A stretch of 64,000 nt of DNA from Bacteroidota bacterium (GTDB lineage: Bacteria > Bacteroidota > Bacteroidia > Chitinophagales > BACL12), in assembly GCA_016124275.1 (NCBI GenBank), contig WGOA01000019.1, positions 1 to 64,000 of the forward strand. The letters run 5' to 3'. The first letter of the stretch is position 1. Every line of letters starts with the position of its first letter. The notes below the pieces were generated by a model, which saw nothing but the letters and a program-made list of their open reading frames with translations, had not been told where the DNA came from and did no database searches. Shown here in pieces: positions 1 through 9,803 of this stretch. The translations under genes were made by a program, and so were the position numbers.

Positions 1-1032
1 CCAATCTGGCAAAACATCTACGGGCTGAAGCGCGACGAAGAAGCCTTTTCCGTAGAGTACATCAGTGATGGGACCATCGCAGTTAGCGGCTGGACCAACC
101 AACTCTCTGCTTTAGGCGTCAAGGATGCATTTCTCTTCAAGACTGACCTGGCGGGTAACCTCTTGTTCTCCCGTGCCTATGGTGGACCCAATGATGACAT
201 CGGGTACTCCGTCAAAGAAAGTGTGTCCATCGCTGGTGTAGGTGGAGAGTTAATCATGGCCGGAGCCTTTGGCATCAACGCCGCCCTTCCCTTTGACGAT
301 CGGGACATCTATACCGTTCGTACCAACCCGGCTGGTCTTGCCCCCTGCGCCAAGAACCCCAAGTTCCGCGAACTACCTGTGCTTCCGGCCTTCAACACGT
401 TTATTCTGCCGGCCAACAACACGGCATTCAACAACAACCTGGCACCTGCCGATCCCTTTGTGCCCTTCACCCAGCAGAACCGCTGCTGCACCTGCGCCGA
501 CATGGTGGTCAGCTTCACTTACAGCCCAAGCATCTTCTGCTCCGGTACTGTCGTGAACTTTGCCAACACCAGCACTTGCGTGGACAACTTCCGCTGGTTG
601 GTCAACGGCGTTCTGGTAGGTTCCACGGCTAACCTGAGCTATGTTTTTGCCACCCCGGGTATTTACACCGTTACCCTCCAGGGCAACAATGCAGGTTGCG
701 TAGCCCTGTCGTTCTCGCAGACCATTTTGGTCTCTTGCGGTCCAGCGCCACGCCTGGAAGATGAAGCCAGCCTGAATGCCCTTCAACTCAGCCCGAATCC
801 GGCCATAACGCAAGTTACGTTACAGGCAGAACTGGGCGAAGGGGCTACTGAGTCTGCACAAGTGTTGGTCATGGACATGACCGGACGAGTGGTTTACACG
901 CAGAATCATCCAGTTGACGATCAGCGCCTCAACCTGCAAATCGCTACCGCGGATTGGGTAGAAGGAATCTACCTGGTGCAGGTCCAAAGCGGAACCTTTG
1001 AACAAACGCAGCGTCTGATGATCGCGCATTAA
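1..1032 (+). CDS. PKD-domain T9SS-secreted protein, 3' part (start outside window)
   Basis: The reading frame is open from base 1, so the 5' end lies outside the window. The first visible residues (PIWQNIYG, then DEEAF and SGWTNQ) align with the middle of the next gene (1441-3372), so the two are tandem paralogs. Visible in order: the end of a repeated beta-rich region with GWTNQ/GGP motifs, a Cys-rich RCCTCADM linker, a PKD-like domain (VVNFANTSTCVDNFRWLVNG and onward), and a type A T9SS sorting domain beginning near SPNPAITQV and ending in QRLMIAH. The protein is predicted to cross the outer membrane by T9SS and be surface-attached or released. The specific role is unknown. Confidence 0.85.
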   Translation, partial: PIWQNIYGLKRDEEAFSVEYISDGTIAVSGWTNQLSALGVKDAFLFKTDLAGNLLFSRAYGGPNDDIGYSVKESVSIAGVGGELIMAGAFGINAALPFDDRDIYTVRTNPAGLAPCAKNPKFRELPVLPAFNTFILPANNTAFNNNLAPADPFVPFTQQNRCCTCADMVVSFTYSPSIFCSGTVVNFANTSTCVDNFRWLVNGVLVGSTANLSYVFATPGIYTVTLQGNNAGCVALSFSQTILVSCGPAPRLEDEASLNALQLSPNPAITQVTLQAELGEGATESAQVLVMDMTGRVVYTQNHPVDDQRLNLQIATADWVEGIYLVQVQSGTFEQTQRLMIAH

Positions 1033-1074
1033 TCCGCGCTGTTCCAGACGACACACAAGTCCTCCCTGTTCGCT

Positions 1075-1110
1075 GCTGCGGCTGGTCCTCGTGACCAGCC
1101 GCAGCTCTTT
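1075..1110 (+). terminator. Hairpin terminator after the first T9SS gene
   Basis: A perfect 13-bp inverted repeat (1075-1087 with 1093-1105) has a 5-nt loop and is followed by a short T-rich stretch (TCTTTA). It lies 43 bases past the stop codon. The T-tract is weak, so termination efficiency is uncertain. Confidence 0.6.
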
Positions 1111-1440
1111 ATACGAGCCTCCAGGTACCACAATCATTTTTGCTCAACGCGCGGCAATCTATTTGCGTTGTATTGATTGCTAAAATAGTCAATGTGATTT
1201 ACAAATCCGTTTTAAGTGCGTTATGGTAAATTGTTTGTTTTAGCGTATTAAATTGATTATCAATAGGATAGGATTGAAGAAGAGTCTTTATGTTGCACAA
1301 AAATGCTGAAGTTTACCCATTATAGGGAGTTAAATTTGTTCTTTTTTGCGGCCTGTTCAAGGTTGAATTTTGGGTCATGCGCAGGAAAAGTTGCGCAGCG
1401 AATCATATCCTTTTCCACGGAAACCTAAAACGCTTTAACC
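1106..1440 (+). promoter_or_regulatory. AT-rich promoter region of the second PKD/T9SS gene
   Basis: This gap is much more AT-rich than the flanking genes and holds no credible ORF. A match to the Bacteroidota -7 element TAnnTTTG is at 1331-1338 (TAAATTTG), about 100 bases before the start codon. No convincing -33 TTTG at the normal spacing was found, so the promoter call is tentative. A small palindromic pair (GCGCA near 1380 and TGCGCA near 1391) lies in the presumed 5' UTR. Confidence 0.35.
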
Positions 1441-3372
1441 ATGAAAACTTTCCAGCAATTGACCCAATCCCTTTTCGCGATCTTATTGTTCATGCTGGTC
1501 CTCCCAGCCTCCGCTCAGTACTTTAATGAGACCATTGATTTGCTCAAAGAAGACATTGCGCGAAACGTAGAAATGGACCCCAGCGATGGGGGTCATGTAA
1601 CCACAGGATATTCACGCGCTGTTGCCTCTGGAGCGGTGCCGCCAGTGTTTGCCAATCTGGTTAAGTACGACGTCGTCGGCACGGTCATGTGGTCGCGTTT
1701 GTATGATTTTGGAACGGGCTTAGCCCGGGGCAATGACGTAGAGAAGACCGCAGACGGAGGATTCATTATTGCCGGCCACGCTATCAGCCCGGTAAGCGGT
1801 GTTCCTTCTGCTGTTTTGATCAAAACGGATGCCTTGGGCACAGCCCTTTGGTCGCAGTTCTACGATTTCTCGGGTCCTTATTCAGAAGCCTTTTCGGTGG
1901 AAGAAGTCATCATTCCCGGTTTGGGTTCAACCTACGCGGTCACCGGCTCCTATCGCAACCCGTTTAACGGTACCCTGGATGTCTTCGTCCTGCATGCTGA
2001 TGCAGCGGGCTTTATCCTGACCATGAGCCAGTTTGATACGGGTTTGGACGAAGAAGGCCAGAGCATTAAGCCAGGTCCGGGATTGTTCGGCGGCTTTGGG
2101 CCGGCTTATTACGTGAGCGGGTATTCCACGTTTGGAGCCGCTGCCGGCAAAAACGTTTTCGTCACCGGCTTGAGTCCTGCCATGACCATGATCTGGGGCG
2201 AAGTGTACGGTGGTCCAAAAGACGAGGAAGGTCGCGCACTTGAAGTGCTTCCCAGCGGCGAAGTTCTGGTCAGTGGTTACTCGACCAGTTTCAGCAATGG
2301 TCGCTCCGACTTTTTTGTTAGCCTGTTGGATCCCTTTGGAACGCCCATATGGCAAAACATTTACGGTCGCAAGAAAGACGAAGAAGCTTTTTCGATTGAG
2401 TTGTTCAGTGACGGCACGTTTGTCACCGCTGGTTGGACAAACCAGACATCAACCGGTTCCCGGGACATGGCTGTTCTTCGCGCTGATTTGACAGGTGCGC
2501 CCATCTTCTCGCGCGTTTTCGGTGGCGTTCGCGATGACATTGGTTACTCGGTCAAGGAGAGCTTGAGTGCTGCTGGCGCAAGCAGCCAAATCTTGTTGGC
2601 GGGTACATACGGCATTGCTCCCACCGCCGTTACGGATGATCGGGACATCTACACGGTCAAGACCAATCCTTCCGGCGATAGTTCCTGTCCGCGAAACCCC
2701 AACTTCCTCCGGTTGTTGGTTATGGCCAACTTTGACAACTGTATGCTTCCGGCTATGAGCTTGGCATACAGCACGCCCGCACCTGTGTTGGATCCGCACG
2801 TTCCACCTGTTGTAACGGATCGCTGCTGCTCTTGCGCCGACATGACCGTTTCTTACACCTCCGCTCCTTTGGTGTTTTGTGCGGGTACCCCGGTCACCTT
2901 TACCAATACCAGTGCCTGTGTTGACGAATACCGTTGGTACGTCAATGGCACTTTGGTTAGCTCAAGCCTTGATTTGATCTACACGTTTGCTGCACCAGGC
3001 GTGTACACCATTACACTTTACGGCCGCAACGCTGGTTGCCCTGTCAAGTCTTACACGACCAGTATTCTGGTTTCTTGCAGTCCTGCACCAAAGATTATCG
3101 AAGAGGTCATTCCCGGATCCCTGACCCTGGCACCCAACCCTGCACAGAGCGATGTGCTGCTTAAAGCACAGCTCGGTGAAGGCTCCGGCAACCTTGCCTA
3201 TGTTACGGTTACCGATATGACTGGCCGCAAGGTTGCGGAACTTCAGGCACCGGTGCAGGATGGCCTTGTACAAATCCAGCTTCAAACAAACTCCTGGACG
3301 GAAGGCATGTACTTGCTGACCTTGTGGAGCGATAACGCAACCCTGACCCAGCGCTTGCAGGTAGCCCGTTAA
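1441..3372 (+). CDS. PKD-domain T9SS-secreted surface protein (tandem paralog)
   Basis: 643 aa. A signal peptide (MKTFQQ, hydrophobic core, PASAQ cleavage region) is followed by about 370 residues of repeated beta-propeller-like units with recurring motifs such as ADGGFIIAGH, SGEVLVSGY, SDGTFVTAGW and GGxxDDxG. Then come a Cys-rich RCCSCADM linker, a PKD domain (about 460-540) and a type A T9SS sorting domain (APNPAQSDV to QRLQVAR). It is a close paralog of the truncated gene at 1-1032 and shares its domain order, pointing to recent tandem duplication. It is probably exported by T9SS and displayed at the surface; no enzymatic motif is visible. A strong terminator follows, so it is likely a single-gene unit. 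Confidence 0.85.
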   Translation: MKTFQQLTQSLFAILLFMLVLPASAQYFNETIDLLKEDIARNVEMDPSDGGHVTTGYSRAVASGAVPPVFANLVKYDVVGTVMWSRLYDFGTGLARGNDVEKTADGGFIIAGHAISPVSGVPSAVLIKTDALGTALWSQFYDFSGPYSEAFSVEEVIIPGLGSTYAVTGSYRNPFNGTLDVFVLHADAAGFILTMSQFDTGLDEEGQSIKPGPGLFGGFGPAYYVSGYSTFGAAAGKNVFVTGLSPAMTMIWGEVYGGPKDEEGRALEVLPSGEVLVSGYSTSFSNGRSDFFVSLLDPFGTPIWQNIYGRKKDEEAFSIELFSDGTFVTAGWTNQTSTGSRDMAVLRADLTGAPIFSRVFGGVRDDIGYSVKESLSAAGASSQILLAGTYGIAPTAVTDDRDIYTVKTNPSGDSSCPRNPNFLRLLVMANFDNCMLPAMSLAYSTPAPVLDPHVPPVVTDRCCSCADMTVSYTSAPLVFCAGTPVTFTNTSACVDEYRWYVNGTLVSSSLDLIYTFAAPGVYTITLYGRNAGCPVKSYTTSILVSCSPAPKIIEEVIPGSLTLAPNPAQSDVLLKAQLGEGSGNLAYVTVTDMTGRKVAELQAPVQDGLVQIQLQTNSWTEGMYLLTLWSDNATLTQRLQVAR

Positions 3373-3420
3373 GGCGTACGCACCGCTACGCGGATCCTGT
3401 TTCTGAGTTGGGTCATTGGT

Positions 3421-3459
3421 CCTCCGGCCGCTCTGAATGAGCGGTCGGAGGCTTTTTTT
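3421..3459 (+). terminator. Rho-independent terminator
   Basis: A 12-bp stem with one mismatch (3421-3432 with 3440-3451) has a 7-nt loop and is followed directly by seven Ts. It lies 49 bases after the preceding stop codon. Confidence 0.85.
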
Positions 3460-3517
3460 ACGGCTGGTGGCCAGGCGGGGCAATGCAAGGCAATCCGCCC
3501 TGCTCAACCTGCGCCTC

Positions 3518-4972
3518 TTAACCCGCCCCCCGAACCCGCCGCGGTGACTTGCGCAGGCGCTTTTCCTCCGCTTTTTCGCGCAGCCATTGAATGGCAGAAA
3601 TCTCGCGCGTGGCGTCAATGCGGGCCAGCAGCCGATCCAGTTTTTCGGATGGACCCGGCGGCAGATTGGTCAGTTTTTTCAGAAACTGAATCAGGTTCAG
3701 GTTAATAGTCTTGTGGTAACCAGATAAAACCTTATTGCGCCGCATAAAAACGCTGAAACTGTCAAAGAGCGAAGAGAGCGCATCCGTTTCGCCCGTTTCG
3801 TAATAAACTTTCAGCAGGAGTACCTTGGAATCAAGGTTGTAAAAAACATCGTCGTAATCCACCTCCTGGAGCAACTGCAACACCTGATCGTATTGGCCAA
3901 CCGTATAGTAATATACGGCAAGGTTATAGGTGTAGGCATTCTCGCGGAAGGCAGCAGGCAATTGCTCTTTGTACTGCCGGATAAATTTTTTAACCCAGCG
4001 GTAATCGCCAACGCGCAGCCCCACGGTAACCATGTTTTTGTAGTTCGAAGGGGACAGCTGCCCTTGGTCCAGCAGCACATCGCGCTTAAGGGCCTCCTGG
4101 TACAGCCCTAACAATTCCTGCAGGTATTCCGGTGCGCCCCGGTTGGCCTGGCGGATGCAGAAGTTGATGGCGTGGATATAAACTTCATATTGTTCTTCTT
4201 TAGCCAAAAGCAGCGCGCTGCGCTCCATCCAGCCCCGGAGTTCGCGGTAGGCCAACTCGGGCTCCTGCCCCCGAAGCATGCGCAAAATTGCGCCGTACAA
4301 GGCCACGGCGGGTTCGCCGGCATACGCTTCGTGTGCCAGCAATCCTTCCAGTTGATCCAGCAGCGCAACATCCTCATCCACCTGTAGGATGTGTTTCAGA
4401 TTCAGGATTTCGCAGGCCAGGCGCAGGCGGCTGGCCAGGTAATACGCATCAAGCGAGGACAGCGCAGCCACCGGTGCCAGCTTCTGCGAGCGAAAGTCCT
4501 GCCGCGCATTAAAGCGATGCTGCGCCATTTCCAAAGCATAGCGATCATAATGGTACTGGCCGTCGCGCATGCGCTGCTCGTCCAGGCTTTTCCGGCTCCT
4601 GTTGAGCGCGTAGCGCAAGTGCTTGTCCTGCCGGCGGCGCTCCAATTCTTCCAGCAACAATTGATCCTGCCTATGGGGATTGCGGCTCAGCGCTTCTTGT
4701 TGCAGGTAGCCTTCCAGACGTTTGAGCAGTTGGGAACTCAGGGTTCGAAAGGCCGGGTCGTCATAGGCAACTTTCGGGTACAACCGCTCCCAAACCGCAG
4801 TTCTATCCGGCTCCAGGATGCCGGGATAAAAGAAATCTTCCTCAAGCACTTGAAAGAACCGCACCAGCTCGGGCACTGGGTTGAAGTAAGCCGATTGGAG
4901 GTAATCCCCGAATCGGCCGCGCTCCCGCGGCGTTAAAGCGTGGAGCATTCGGAGCAGTTTGCTGTCTTTCAC
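3518..4972 (-). CDS. Uncharacterised helical protein, 484 aa
   Basis: Starts MKDSKLLRML and shows no signal peptide or membrane segment. It is Leu/Arg/Glu/Gln-rich with many predicted amphipathic helices, including a charged stretch near 110-160 (LEELERRRQDKHLRYALNRS). The C-terminal half has TPR-like spacing of aromatic and small residues (for example YNLAVYYYTVGQYDQVLQLL and KVLLLKVYYETGETDALSSL). It is probably a cytoplasmic helical-repeat scaffold. I do not recognise a named family. It is convergent with the upstream T9SS gene and divergent from the next gene, so it is probably transcribed alone. Confidence 0.75.
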   Translation of the reverse strand: MKDSKLLRMLHALTPRERGRFGDYLQSAYFNPVPELVRFFQVLEEDFFYPGILEPDRTAVWERLYPKVAYDDPAFRTLSSQLLKRLEGYLQQEALSRNPHRQDQLLLEELERRRQDKHLRYALNRSRKSLDEQRMRDGQYHYDRYALEMAQHRFNARQDFRSQKLAPVAALSSLDAYYLASRLRLACEILNLKHILQVDEDVALLDQLEGLLAHEAYAGEPAVALYGAILRMLRGQEPELAYRELRGWMERSALLLAKEEQYEVYIHAINFCIRQANRGAPEYLQELLGLYQEALKRDVLLDQGQLSPSNYKNMVTVGLRVGDYRWVKKFIRQYKEQLPAAFRENAYTYNLAVYYYTVGQYDQVLQLLQEVDYDDVFYNLDSKVLLLKVYYETGETDALSSLFDSFSVFMRRNKVLSGYHKTINLNLIQFLKKLTNLPPGPSEKLDRLLARIDATREISAIQWLREKAEEKRLRKSPRRVRGAG

Positions 4973-5246
4973 AATGTGTAATTGATCAAAGATGTTTCAC
5001 AAACTACAAAATTGGCGGGAATTCCGGGAAGTGAAACTTTGCAAGGGTTTGATTATGAGTAAATTAAACGTTAGAGCTCCATTGGCTATTCACTTAAAGT
5101 TCCCACATTCACGGTGAAATGTACAGCGCCCTTCGCCTTGAATGCGTCATTTTTGAACCAGGTATTCCCTCCGGATGCCTCGGAGTTTTTAGCGAAGCCC
5201 CGTGAAAACCGCGGGTATACCCGTACCTTACCGAACAGGAGTTTCT

Positions 5247-7523
5247 ATGAAAACGATCATTAACTACGCGGGTTTGTTGGGCTTCGTCCTCTTTTGGGCA
5301 GGCCAGACCACGCAGGCACAACCCGGAAGCACGGTCTGCAACCCGATTGGCCTGGGCGAAATTCCCTCAAGCTTTGCGCTGGAGATTACCGATAACAATT
5401 TTGGCAGCGGCTCGGAGCCGGACATCTGGCCTGATTGCGGCGGCGGGGCAAACAGCAAATTCTACTTTTTCCGCCTTCCGGAGGGCTTCACCAACGCTAC
5501 GATTCAGCTCATTCCGCAAGAAACGCGGGTGTTTCAATTGGCGCTTTTGGATACTGCTGCCTGTTTCTTCCCCGGACCAGGTCGGTTCATTCCCGGCACT
5601 GACGACTGTGCAGCCATTCCGGGCGAAACGCTGCAGATTCCCGGAGCCGATGTGTGCCTGACCAACGGCGGGGGATTCTTCTTGAAAGTTTCCGGACAAA
5701 CCGGTAGCTATCAGTTGCGGCTCCGGGCGCTGTTGCCCACTTGTGATGATGGCTGTGTCAACGGCACGGAGACGGGTGTGGACAGCATTGCGGCGCCCAC
5801 CATCATCAGTTCTTCCGCAGATTCTACGCTCTGCTCGGGCGATTTGGTTTTTCTCCAAATTGCCAGCGCCTCCACGTACAGCAGCATCGTTTGGTCCGGC
5901 ATCGGCGCGGGCAGTCTGATAACCGTCAACAAACCTGGGGTTTACATTGCCAATGTCAGCAATGCGGCCGGTTGTTCGGGCCAGGGGCGTATTGTGCTGA
6001 ATTACGACGCTGACTGTGTATGGCCTGGCGATGCGGATCGCAACCAAACCGTCCAGGCCCGCGACATTTTGCCTATGGGCATAGCGTTTAACCGCACAGG
6101 CCCTTCGCGGCCCATAACCAGCGTTCCTCCCTTGGCTTTTGAGGGCCAAAGCGGGCCTGATTGGCCCATGGATCTGCCCGGGATTTACGAGGGCATCAAC
6201 TTGAAATTTGCGGATAGCGATGGCAACGGCGCCATCAACGCCGACGATGTGCTGGCCTTGAGCCTGAATTACGGCAAACAAGTTCCGTCCATGCTGCCGG
6301 AAAGCGGGCGTTGGGGGGATTTTGACGGCAGCGGCGGCGCAGAATGGGCGCGGGCCAGTTCCACCGACCCGCCGCTCTTTATTGTTTTTGACCAGGACAG
6401 CGTCGAAGCTGGCGACACCCTGCGCGGCAGCGTGCTGTCCGGCACGGCGCTGGAGCCCGTTAGCAACCTGTACGGCTATGGGCTCAACCTGACCTTGCCC
6501 ATGGCCTTCATAGATTCTAATTATTTCGAATTGGATTTTTCGCCCAGCTGGCTTGACGATGATGGCGACGTTAGCGGCTTTCACCAGTTTGTGCCCGCGC
6601 TAGGTTATGCGGATATTGGCTATACCCGCACCGACCAAACTCCGCGCAGCGGCAGCGGAGTGTTGTTCAATTTCGGCGTTATCGTGGTTGATAATCTGGA
6701 TGGGGTACGGGTAACGAAAACCCGGCAACTTCCTTTCAATTTTCAGGACCTGCTGGCGCTTGATGTTGGCGCGGACAGTGTCTTTCTCAACCCCTTGCCG
6801 GATACCGCTACCGCGCTGCAGTTTTGCGACAGCCGCGGACTGAGCACCGCTTCAGAATTTATTGATGCGTTTCGGGTCAATACCCGAACGGTAAACAGCG
6901 GCAACAACGGCGGCTACCGCTTCCTGACGGTCAACGCAAATTTTCTAAAGGCGGGTACATCGTACAATTTCGGATTCAGGCCGGGGTACATCGGCCCGGC
7001 TACGAACCAGCATTGGCGAGCCTGGTTGGACGTGAACGCAGATGGTGATTTCGATGATCCGGGTGAGTTGCTGGTGGACCAGGTGCGCAACGGATTTTTC
7101 CAGCGAAGCATTACCGTGCCCGACTCATCAGCCATCGGTTGGACCCACCTGCGCATCCAGATGAAACGCTGGGATGGCGTTGCACCACAGCCTTGTGAGG
7201 ACTTTGCCTTTGGCGAGGTAGAAGATTTCTTTGTGGAGATCCGACCGTCCGGACCGCGTTTCGGCGAGGAGCAGCTTCCCGGCACATTGCAGGTCTGGCC
7301 AAACCCGGCCCAGGATCGTGTTCGCATTGCGGTCCCGGCTTCAGAAGGCCAAATGGACCGGCTCCGTTTGGTCAATGCACAGGGTCAAGGACTGGAGCTG
7401 CAATTGCCCGAGCCGGGCAACAGCGCAATGCTTGACTTGAGCGCGTTGCCGCGCGGTTGGTATGCCATTCACGCCAGCGGCCCCCATGGTGTCTGGACGG
7501 GCAGGGTGGTTTTGTTGCCCTGA
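5247..7523 (+). CDS. GEVED-domain, dockerin-like T9SS-secreted protein
   Basis: 758 aa from ATG 5247. This start is preferred over an upstream in-frame ATG at 5202 because it has an AGGAG-like site 6 bases upstream and begins a clean signal peptide (MKTIINYAG, cleavage after TTQAQ). A beta-rich N-terminal region is followed by an Ig/PKD-like segment, two EF-hand/dockerin-like calcium motifs (DADRNQTVQARD and DSDGNGAINADD), and a GEVED domain (WRAWLDVNADGDFDDPGE and FGEVEDFFVEI). It ends in a T9SS sorting domain (VWPNPAQDRV to GRVVLLP). It is probably a cell-surface or secreted protein that binds calcium; the ligand is unknown. Confidence 0.85.
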   Translation: MKTIINYAGLLGFVLFWAGQTTQAQPGSTVCNPIGLGEIPSSFALEITDNNFGSGSEPDIWPDCGGGANSKFYFFRLPEGFTNATIQLIPQETRVFQLALLDTAACFFPGPGRFIPGTDDCAAIPGETLQIPGADVCLTNGGGFFLKVSGQTGSYQLRLRALLPTCDDGCVNGTETGVDSIAAPTIISSSADSTLCSGDLVFLQIASASTYSSIVWSGIGAGSLITVNKPGVYIANVSNAAGCSGQGRIVLNYDADCVWPGDADRNQTVQARDILPMGIAFNRTGPSRPITSVPPLAFEGQSGPDWPMDLPGIYEGINLKFADSDGNGAINADDVLALSLNYGKQVPSMLPESGRWGDFDGSGGAEWARASSTDPPLFIVFDQDSVEAGDTLRGSVLSGTALEPVSNLYGYGLNLTLPMAFIDSNYFELDFSPSWLDDDGDVSGFHQFVPALGYADIGYTRTDQTPRSGSGVLFNFGVIVVDNLDGVRVTKTRQLPFNFQDLLALDVGADSVFLNPLPDTATALQFCDSRGLSTASEFIDAFRVNTRTVNSGNNGGYRFLTVNANFLKAGTSYNFGFRPGYIGPATNQHWRAWLDVNADGDFDDPGELLVDQVRNGFFQRSITVPDSSAIGWTHLRIQMKRWDGVAPQPCEDFAFGEVEDFFVEIRPSGPRFGEEQLPGTLQVWPNPAQDRVRIAVPASEGQMDRLRLVNAQGQGLELQLPEPGNSAMLDLSALPRGWYAIHASGPHGVWTGRVVLLP

Positions 7524-7546
7524 GGGATGCGTGCTAACTTGTTGGC

Positions 7547-8845
7547 ATGTTAATCAACTCCAACCTGTTGCGTGTACTTTTTGCAGCGCTGTTGCCCTTG
7601 TGGTTCACCCTGGGCTCTTGCAAAGAAGAAGAAAGCCCTTCGCCCGATTACCGCCCTATCGTGGCCGTGCACGGCTACCTGGGCTCCGGCGACACCTGGG
7701 CAGCGCATTTCAAGGCTTTTTCCGCGCGCGGCTACGCCGACGACCGGCTCTACGCCTTTGACTACAACAGCCTTGGCGACGACGCACTTTCGTTAACCCG
7801 CCTGGATGCGTTTATTGACGAAGTGTTGGCTGCAACAGGAGCGGAGCAGGTTGACCTGATGGGACATTCCAAAGGCGGCGGGCTCGGCTATACTTACCTC
7901 AGCGATCCGGACAGGGCGGCTAAAGTGGCGCACTACGCGCACATTGGCAGCTTCCGCACCGATTCGGCTGCAGGGCCGTCGGCCAACATGCCCACGTTGA
8001 ACATCTGGTCGCCTGATGATTTGGTCATCAGCGACAAGGGCGATATTCCCGGTGCGGTGAACGTCAACATTGCGGGTGCAGACCACTACCAAATTGCTAC
8101 GCATCCCGATGGTTTTGCCGCGTTGTGGAAACATTTTAACGAGGTCGCGCAGGTGCCAGCCGCCAGCAGCAACAGCGGCGCTATTCGGGTAGCGGGCAAG
8201 GCCCTCACGTTTGGAGAAAACACGCCCCTTGCCGGAGGTACGGTGGAAGTGTGGGCGCTCGACGCGCAAGCGCAGCGCTTAACCACGGCAGCTGCACTGA
8301 CCCTGACCACCAATACTGACGGCACCTGGGGTCCGGCTGAGATGCCCGACGCTGCTTACCTGGAGTTTCGCGTCAAGGGAGCAAGTGCCTCAGCGCGCGC
8401 CATCAATTATTTCCGCACGGCAGGCGCAGAAACCGACCGCTGGATTTACCTGCGCACCATTCCCCCGCCGATTTCTGTTGCCGGGCTGCTGCTCTCCAGT
8501 TTGCCGCAGGATGATAACCAAACCGTTTTGGCGGTGTTTTCTTCCAGCCAGGCTGTCTTGTCCGAGCGTGACAACCTGGACGTGGACGGTTTTGACCTGG
8601 CTACCCCGGCCCTCGCTTCGCCGGACCAAACCACCATCGCTTACTTTTTGTACGACGATGGGGACGCCAGCAGTTCAGGCGACATTAACCCGGTGTTTGC
8701 GGGTTTCCCGTTTCTGAACGGCGTGGATTTGTTCTTCCCCACTGCGGCCCCTCAAACCATCCTGCTCACGTTCAACGGCCGCCAATTGCCGGTGCGCAAC
8801 CTGCGTTCCGACACAGACGGGCCCATTGTGGCGGTCTTCGATTAG
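7547..8845 (+). CDS. Lipoprotein alpha/beta hydrolase (lipase/esterase-like)
   Basis: 432 aa. A lipoprotein signal peptide has lipobox LGSC with Cys25, so the enzyme should be anchored in the envelope. The hydrolase fold shows an oxyanion HG pair at 42-43, nucleophile elbow GHSKG with Ser108, a likely acid in SPDD (157-158) and catalytic His180 (ADH). Residues after about 205 form a separate beta-rich extension of unknown function. It resembles class I lipases or triacylglycerol/PHA esterases with accessory domains; the substrate cannot be read from sequence. It starts 23 bases after the GEVED gene on the same strand and may be cotranscribed. Confidence 0.8.
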   Translation: MLINSNLLRVLFAALLPLWFTLGSCKEEESPSPDYRPIVAVHGYLGSGDTWAAHFKAFSARGYADDRLYAFDYNSLGDDALSLTRLDAFIDEVLAATGAEQVDLMGHSKGGGLGYTYLSDPDRAAKVAHYAHIGSFRTDSAAGPSANMPTLNIWSPDDLVISDKGDIPGAVNVNIAGADHYQIATHPDGFAALWKHFNEVAQVPAASSNSGAIRVAGKALTFGENTPLAGGTVEVWALDAQAQRLTTAAALTLTTNTDGTWGPAEMPDAAYLEFRVKGASASARAINYFRTAGAETDRWIYLRTIPPPISVAGLLLSSLPQDDNQTVLAVFSSSQAVLSERDNLDVDGFDLATPALASPDQTTIAYFLYDDGDASSSGDINPVFAGFPFLNGVDLFFPTAAPQTILLTFNGRQLPVRNLRSDTDGPIVAVFD

Positions 8846-8903
8846 CGGTGTTTTTCAAAGCGCCTCAGCAACGCTAAGCCTGGCATCAACTCCGGCATTC
8901 GCT

Positions 8904-9740
8904 TCAACCCCTTCGCTCGCGTTTGTATTGCTCCGCGCGGCGCTGGCCCTTCGCCTCCATGCTGCGTTTGAGCGGCCGCATCAGCACCGGAAACATGCTG
9001 GCCATTTTGGCCAGCCAGCCGCGGTGCGCGGGCACGATGCATTCCGCGGGCCGGGTTTTCAACGCGCTGAAAATGGCGGCTCCAATGCGGGAAACCGACA
9101 GCGCTCCAGGCCCTGAAAACGTAATCGAGGCCTCCGGGTAATCCAATTGGGTATCCAGCATGGGGGTGTCCACCAAATCCGGGCATACGCAGGTCACCGC
9201 AATACCGTGTTCCGCCAGTTCCTGGTTTGCCACCAACGAGTAAGCCCGAACCCCGAATTTTGACGCGGAATACGCGCCGATACCGGGCACGGGAGCCAGG
9301 GCGGCCATGCTGGCAACGTTGATGATATGCCCTTTCACCCCGGCCCGAATCATGCGCGCGGCAACCAGGCTGGTGCTGTACAACACGCCTTTCAAATTGA
9401 TGTCGATATGCCGGTCAATGAGCTCTGGTGTGGCGTTCTGTATCCTGCCCGGCACGATAATGCCGGCATTGTTGATCATGACGTCGGGTACGCCAAAATG
9501 CCCTTCCACCTGATCCAGCATGGCATCCCAGGCAGCCGGATGGCGCACGTCCATGGCCAACAGCATCAGTCGCTGCTTATCCGCCATGCCGCCAAGCGCG
9601 GTTTGCAGCGCATCGTAGCGAACGTCCAGCGCTACCAGCCGCCACTGCTCCGCCAAAAAGCGTTTCGCCAAATGCAGGCCAATGCCGGACGCAGCGCCGG
9701 TCAGGACCACCACCTTGCCTTGCGATAAAACAGGACTCAT
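8904..9740 (-). CDS. Short-chain dehydrogenase/reductase (SDR family)
   Basis: 278 aa. A classical SDR: nucleotide-binding TGAASGIG (14-21), NNAG (90-93), catalytic Ser144, Tyr157 and Lys161 (YSASK). The protein is soluble and cytoplasmic and should reduce or oxidise a carbonyl/alcohol with NAD(P)(H). An Asp at the end of beta-2 (VALDVR) hints at NAD(H) over NADP(H), a weak inference. The C-terminal 60 residues are basic and include a segment (LAKMASMFPVLMRPLKRSMEAKG) like that of membrane-associated retinol or lipid SDRs. Substrate unknown. It is downstream of the sulfatase gene on the same strand. Confidence 0.85.
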   Translation of the reverse strand: MSPVLSQGKVVVLTGAASGIGLHLAKRFLAEQWRLVALDVRYDALQTALGGMADKQRLMLLAMDVRHPAAWDAMLDQVEGHFGVPDVMINNAGIIVPGRIQNATPELIDRHIDINLKGVLYSTSLVAARMIRAGVKGHIINVASMAALAPVPGIGAYSASKFGVRAYSLVANQELAEHGIAVTCVCPDLVDTPMLDTQLDYPEASITFSGPGALSVSRIGAAIFSALKTRPAECIVPAHRGWLAKMASMFPVLMRPLKRSMEAKGQRRAEQYKRERRG

Positions 9741-9803
9741 GGCAGAAAGGTAAGGCGAATTGCCAGACCAAAGCGCTGGTTAAAGCGCATGCCAGGGCCC
9801 GGG

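Noticed and set aside
5367-6584. 405-codon open frame antisense to the GEVED gene
   Set aside because: Low-complexity basic product on the strand opposite a well-supported gene.
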